A program made the translations under genes and the position numbers. From JAITWN01 sp964437335 (GTDB taxonomy: Bacteria > Pseudomonadota > Gammaproteobacteria > SZUA-140): 64,000 nt of DNA. Shown piece by piece: positions 60,824-64,000 of this stretch; within the stretch, counting starts at the first letter, position 1; each line of letters starts with the position of its first letter. The stretch is taken from positions 85,290-149,289 of the forward strand of contig CAYTGL010000002.1 of NCBI GenBank assembly GCA_964437335.1. The letters are read 5' to 3'. The notes under the pieces were generated by a model. The model saw only the letters and a program-made list of their open reading frames with translations, searched no databases and was not told where the DNA came from.

Positions 60824-62112
60824 TGCGGGTGCAGATTCGCAATGGCCGAGTGGTCGATCCGGCGAACGGAATCGACGGCCGCCATGACCTGTTCATTGCC
60901 GACAGCCGCGTCGCCGCGGTCGGCAAGGCGCCGGAGGGCTTCGCTGCGGACCGTGTCATCGATGCCGGCGGCCGCGTGGTCTGCCCCGGTTTCGTCGACC
61001 TGCGCGCGCATCTGCGCGAGCCCGGCCAGGAACACAAGGCGACGATCGCGAGCGAGACCCGCGCCGCGGCGCAGGGCGGCATCACGACGCTGTGCTGCCC
61101 GCCGGACACCGACCCGATCATCGACACCCCGGCGGTCGCGACACTGGTGCGCCGCCAGGCGGCTGCCGCCGGCATGGCGCGCGTCGTCCCGCTCGGCGCA
61201 CTGACCCGTGGTCTCGACGGCGAGCACCTGAGCGAGATGGCGGCGCTGGCGCAGGCCGGCTGCATCGGCGTCAGCAACGGATTCCAGCCGGTGCGCAATC
61301 CCCTGGTCATGCTGCGCGCGATGGAATACGCGGCGACCTTCGGTCTGACGGTGTTCGTCAACGCCCAGGACGCCGCGCTCGCCGGTGACGGCAAGGCCCA
61401 TGACGGCGCGGTCGCGACCCGGCTCGGCCTGCCGGGCATCCCGGCCGCGGCCGAGACCGTCGCGGTCGCGACTCAACTTGCGCTGGTCGAACAGACCGGC
61501 GTGCGCACGCATTTCTCGCTGCTATCGACGGCGCGCGCCGCACAGATGATCGCGCGCGCGCGGCATGACGGGCTGCCGGTCACGGCCGATGTCAGCGTGC
61601 ATCATCTGCATCTGTGCGAAAACGACGTGCTCGATTTTGACAGTCAGTGCCATGTCCGCCCGCCATTCAGGACGCTGCGCGATCGCGATGGCCTGCGCCA
61701 GTGGCTCGCGAGCGGCGTGATCGCGGCGATCTGCTCGGACCACCAGCCGCACGAACCCGACGCGAAGCTGCGCCCGTTCAGCGAAACCTCGCCCGGCATC
61801 TCCGGCCTCGACACGCTGCTGCCGCTCGCGCTGCGCCTCGTCGATGAGGGCGTGCTCGATCTCGCCGGCATGATCGATCGCCTGAGCTGCCAGCCGGCGC
61901 GCATCCTCGGTATCGACGGCGGCGACCTCGCGCCGGGCAAGCGCGCCGATATCTGCATCTTCGACCCGGAGGTCGACTGGATACTCGATGCCGGCGCGCT
62001 CGCGAGCCAGGGTCACAACACGCCGTATCTGGACTGGGAGATGAAGGGGCGGGTGACGGAGACGCTGCTGGCGGGCAAGGTCGTATATCAGATCAACGCC
62101 GGTGTGGTATAG
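60820..62112 (+). CDS. pyrC: dihydroorotase-like protein, probably non-catalytic ATCase partner
   Basis: 430 aa amidohydrolase fold. The first metal motif, normally DxHxHLRxPG, reads DLRAHLREPG, so the first His is replaced by Arg. A later ligand region, normally HAED, reads VNAQD. VHHLHL and SDHQPH remain. P. aeruginosa has a similar non-catalytic PyrC' (PyrX) that holds PyrB in an active complex. A true dihydroorotase is therefore expected elsewhere. The start overlaps pyrB by 4 bp. Confidence 0.88.
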   Translation: MMRVQIRNGRVVDPANGIDGRHDLFIADSRVAAVGKAPEGFAADRVIDAGGRVVCPGFVDLRAHLREPGQEHKATIASETRAAAQGGITTLCCPPDTDPIIDTPAVATLVRRQAAAAGMARVVPLGALTRGLDGEHLSEMAALAQAGCIGVSNGFQPVRNPLVMLRAMEYAATFGLTVFVNAQDAALAGDGKAHDGAVATRLGLPGIPAAAETVAVATQLALVEQTGVRTHFSLLSTARAAQMIARARHDGLPVTADVSVHHLHLCENDVLDFDSQCHVRPPFRTLRDRDGLRQWLASGVIAAICSDHQPHEPDAKLRPFSETSPGISGLDTLLPLALRLVDEGVLDLAGMIDRLSCQPARILGIDGGDLAPGKRADICIFDPEVDWILDAGALASQGHNTPYLDWEMKGRVTETLLAGKVVYQINAGVV

Positions 62113-62120
62113 ATCAACCG

Positions 62121-62164
62121 ATCAAAGGGGTCAGACCCTATTAATAGGGTCTGACCCCTTTGAT
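62121..62164. repeat. GGGTCAGACCC-family 44-bp perfect palindrome
   Basis: The longest member. 62121-62141 (ATCAAAGGGGTCAGACCC then TAT) and 62144-62164 are exact reverse complements around TA. It starts 8 bp after the pyrC stop. An alternative TTG start of the next gene (62160) lies inside it. Confidence 0.9.
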
Positions 62165-62183
62165 CCACGGTATCCATAAGCTG

Positions 62184-63056
62184 ATGTCGAAACCCCATCG
62201 CAATACGATCTTCCTCGAAGACGCCGAGCTGCTGTCCCACCAGGCCTTCGATGGCCAGCAATATGTGTTGCGCCTGCGCGCGCCGAAGACGGCGAAGACG
62301 GCGCGGCCCGGATCATTCGTGCATCTGAGTTGCGACCCGCTGTTGCCGATGCGGCGGCCGTTTTCGCTGATGCGCAGCGGCTTTGAGGCCGGCTGGATCG
62401 AGATCCTGTACCGCGTGTTCGGCCACGGCACCGCGTTGCTCGCGCAGCGCAAGCCGGGAGAAAGACTCAGCCTGCTCGGACCGATCGGCGTGCCGTTCAC
62501 ACCGCATCCGGACCGCCCGCGCGCGCTGTTGCTCGGCGGCGGCGTCGGCATACCACCGATGGTGTTTCTGGCCGAGACGATGAAGCTCGGCAAACAGGGC
62601 TACCGTCCGGTCGTGATGATGGGCTCCGAGATCCCGTTCCCGTTCCGGCCGCGGCCGTCGCAGATCATGCTGCCGGGCGCGCCGGCGAGCGCGATCGCGG
62701 CGATGCCTTTGATGGACGACTGGGGCATCCCGAGCCGGCTCGCGACGCTGCAGGGCTTTGCCGGCTGCTTCGACGGCTATATCACCGATCTCGCGCGCGC
62801 GTGGCTCGACACGCTCGGCGACGCCGAACGCAACGAGGTCGAGATCTTCGCGTGCGGCCCGCACCCGATGCTCGCCGCGACCGCCGCGCTCGCGCGGGAT
62901 TACGCGCTGCCGTGCCAGGTCTCGCTCGAGGAATTCATGGCCTGCGCGGTCGGCGGCTGCGCCGGCTGCACCGTCCTGGTCAACACCCCGCAGGGCCCTG
63001 CGATGAAACGCGTCTGCGTCGACGGCCCGGTCTTCGACGCCGTGCAGGTGTTCTGA
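62184..63056 (+). CDS. PyrK-like dihydroorotate dehydrogenase electron-transfer subunit
   Basis: 290 aa ferredoxin-reductase-type flavoprotein. FAD region: MRRPFSLMRSGFEA. Nucleotide domain: LLLGGGVGIPPMVFLAE and EIFACGPHPML. [2Fe-2S] cysteines in CAVGGCAGC with a fourth in KRVCVDG. Similar to PyrK, which in class 1B DHODs passes electrons to NAD; the PyrDB partner is not adjacent. The start MSKPHRN was preferred to a TTG in the repeat. Its stop TGA is shared with a 23-bp direct repeat found again at the pntB end. Confidence 0.85.
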   Translation: MSKPHRNTIFLEDAELLSHQAFDGQQYVLRLRAPKTAKTARPGSFVHLSCDPLLPMRRPFSLMRSGFEAGWIEILYRVFGHGTALLAQRKPGERLSLLGPIGVPFTPHPDRPRALLLGGGVGIPPMVFLAETMKLGKQGYRPVVMMGSEIPFPFRPRPSQIMLPGAPASAIAAMPLMDDWGIPSRLATLQGFAGCFDGYITDLARAWLDTLGDAERNEVEIFACGPHPMLAATAALARDYALPCQVSLEEFMACAVGGCAGCTVLVNTPQGPAMKRVCVDGPVFDAVQVF

Positions 63057-63076
63057 TCAGGCCATCTGCTTGAGGG
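63054..63076. repeat. 23-bp direct repeat, left copy (relic of pntB 3' end)
   Basis: TGATCAGGCCATCTGCTTGA plus GGG is identical to 63898-63920. Read on the minus strand, 63057-63092 encodes GELIATLKQMA and stop, against GELIAALKQMA and stop for the pntB end. It is therefore a diverged tail of a pntB-like gene. Confidence 0.8.
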
Positions 63077-63102
63077 TTGCAATCAACTCGCCGGCGAGTA
63101 TC

Positions 63103-63240
63103 CAAGCGACCAACGCCATCGAGTCGCTGAACAGCGTGCTCCGCAAGGCAACGCAGCGGCGCAAGCTCTTTCCGAGTGACGAATCGGCGCTGAAGGTGGT
63201 GTTTCTGGCGATTCAGTCGACTTGGCAAAAAACTCGAATG
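63103..63240 (+). pseudogene. IS256-family transposase C-terminal remnant
   Basis: The frame reads QATNAIESLNSVLRKATQRR then KLFPSDESALKVVFLAIQST, the well-known C-terminal region of IS256/mutator transposases. The catalytic DDE core and both terminal repeats are missing. The frame happens to run in phase into the DUF2062 gene downstream, giving a spurious fused frame. Confidence 0.85.
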
Positions 63241-63270
63241 ACGCGCACGGCGCAGCATATAATTTCAACC

Positions 63271-63807
63271 ATGCCGAAACGACTCCTGAAACGCTGGCTG
63301 CCCGATCACAACACGTTCAAGGAGCACCGGCATCTGCAACGTTTCGGCACCCGGCTGCACGACCCCAACCTCTGGCATCTGAGCCGGCGTTCGGTGCCGG
63401 GCGCCGTCTCCATCGGACTGTTCGTCGCCTTTATCCCCGTGCCGTTCCAGATGGTCATCGCCGCGGCGCTGGCCATCGCGGCGCGCGTCAACCTGCCGAT
63501 TTCGGTGGCGCTGGTTTGGCTCACCAACCCGATAACCATGCCACCGGTGTTCTATTTCTGCTATCGCCTCGGCGCCTGGATGCTCGGCATGCCGATGCAC
63601 AAGATCGACTTCAGCGAGCCGTCCATCCAGTGGCTGCTCACCGAGATGAAGCTGATCTGGGAACCGTTCCTCCTCGGCTGTCTGGTCTGCGGCATCGTCT
63701 CAGCCGTGCTGGGCAATCTCTTCATCCGCGCCTTTTGGCGCTTCCACATCATCAGGAACCGGCGGGCCCGCAAGCTGCGGGAACGCTGCAGAAAGGAAGA
63801 GGGCTGA
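63271..63807 (+). CDS. DUF2062 domain membrane protein
   Basis: 178 aa. The basic N-terminus MPKRLLKRWLPDHNTFKEHR is followed by a DUF2062 domain with hydrophobic segments (AVSIGLFVAFIPVPFQMVI, LPISVALVWLTNPITMPPVF, FLLGCLVCGIVSAVLGNLF) and a basic C-terminal tail. The function is unknown. The ATG at 63271 gives the usual family beginning; the upstream in-frame extension belongs to the transposase relic. A TATAAT at 63258-63263 could not serve this start without a very short leader. Confidence 0.85.
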   Translation: MPKRLLKRWLPDHNTFKEHRHLQRFGTRLHDPNLWHLSRRSVPGAVSIGLFVAFIPVPFQMVIAAALAIAARVNLPISVALVWLTNPITMPPVFYFCYRLGAWMLGMPMHKIDFSEPSIQWLLTEMKLIWEPFLLGCLVCGIVSAVLGNLFIRAFWRFHIIRNRRARKLRERCRKEEG

Positions 63808-63897
63808 GACGCCCCTCAACCGTCCGCCGCTCCGCCGAGCGGGCATAGAAGCAACCTTCGACTAAAAAACTCTTTCATCAAGGGCATCAGATTCGTT

Positions 63898-63920
63898 TGA
63901 TCAGGCCATCTGCTTGAGGG
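63898..63920. repeat. 23-bp direct repeat, right copy, at the pntB 3' end
   Basis: Exact copy of 63054-63076, here covering the pntB stop codon and its last residues. The two copies flank the transposase relic and the DUF2062 gene, 844 bp apart. Confidence 0.85.
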
Positions 63921-64000
63921 CGGCGATCAGTTCGCCGACGACGCCCTGGGCGTCGCCGTAGAGCATGCGGGTGTTGTCCTTGTAGAACAGCTGGTTCTCG
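63901..64000 (-). CDS. pntB: NAD(P) transhydrogenase beta subunit, 3' end only
   Basis: The last 32 codons are visible on the minus strand, reading ENQLFYKDNTRMLYGDAQGV and ending GELIAALKQMA. The FYKDNTRMLYGDA segment matches the end of PntB, the membrane subunit of proton-translocating transhydrogenase, where E. coli has FFKENTHMLFGDAK. The rest lies beyond the window. A short diverged copy of this tail is present at 63057-63092. Confidence 0.8.
   Translation of the reverse strand, partial: ENQLFYKDNTRMLYGDAQGVVGELIAALKQMA

Noticed and set aside
63070..63807. 245-aa fusion of transposase tail and DUF2062
   Set aside because: The transposase fragment lacks its catalytic part and merely runs in phase. 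The DUF2062 family normally starts at MPKR-type basic residues, matching the internal ATG at 63271.
1..64000. CRISPR array, prophage, integron or complete insertion sequence
   Set aside because: No regularly spaced direct repeats, integrase, phage structural genes or paired terminal repeats were seen. Only a transposase fragment at 63.1 kb is present.

Overview
The window is high-GC chromosomal DNA from a gammaproteobacterium. The evidence is an almost complete division and cell-wall (dcw) cluster, bacterial-type rnpB, SspA/SspB, LpoA/DolP, a meso-DAP-type MurE, and gene orders I recall from Pseudomonas: mraZ-rnpB-rsmI-lpoA-yraN-dolP-sspB-sspA, birA-coaX-SPOR-tRNA, and gshB-tonB-yqgE-yqgF-pyrR-pyrB-pyrC'. 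Genus cannot be fixed from sequence alone. No prophage, CRISPR array or intact insertion sequence is visible.

Layout. 1-11.4 kb (minus strand): murC (5' end), murG, ftsW, murD, mraY, murF, murE, ftsI, ftsL, rsmH and mraZ, mostly joined by ATGA overlaps. They are driven from a promoter embedded in a 10-bp-periodic GTGG array, the expected MraZ operator. 11.6-18.4 kb: rnpB, rsmI, lpoA, yraN, dolP, a FAD-linked oxidase, sspB, sspA. 18.7-28.9 kb: mixed housekeeping genes (TraB-like, pirin, pentapeptide repeat, flavin reductases, dsbB, mlaA, msrB, an Lpp-like lipoprotein, an L,D-transpeptidase, an HDOD protein). 29-35.2 kb: PreP-like peptidase, a secreted protein, RNase D, PurT. 35.6-40.4 kb (minus): a five-gene signalling operon with two HDOD proteins, a hybrid histidine kinase, a CheY-like regulator and a small protein. 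40.6-49.6 kb: CBS protein, S9 peptidase, tRNA-Thr, SPOR protein, coaX, birA, a newly called 47-aa membrane protein, bactofilin, VWA protein, peroxiredoxin. 49.8-63.1 kb: bioA, rsmE, a degenerate CheB-like gene, gshA, gshB, an apbE/NusG-II/Gx module, tonB, yqgE, yqgF, pyrR, pyrB, a probably non-catalytic pyrC and a PyrK-like subunit. 63.1-64 kb: a transposase relic, a DUF2062 gene and the 3' end of pntB.

The most unusual structure is a two-copy palindromic element (12918-13029 and 18584-18703). Both copies share an identical 62-bp core. The arms around the core are unrelated between the copies, yet within each copy they are near-perfect reverse complements of each other. Both lie in intergenic regions between divergent genes, as if each insertion created an inverted duplication of its flank. 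A second dispersed family, built on GGGTCAGACCC, sits just after stop codons at least six times and forms perfect palindromes of 38-44 bp. Other points worth checking are the dead dihydroorotase, the orphan PyrK, the degenerate CheB beside gshA, and the duplicated pntB tail flanking a transposase scar.
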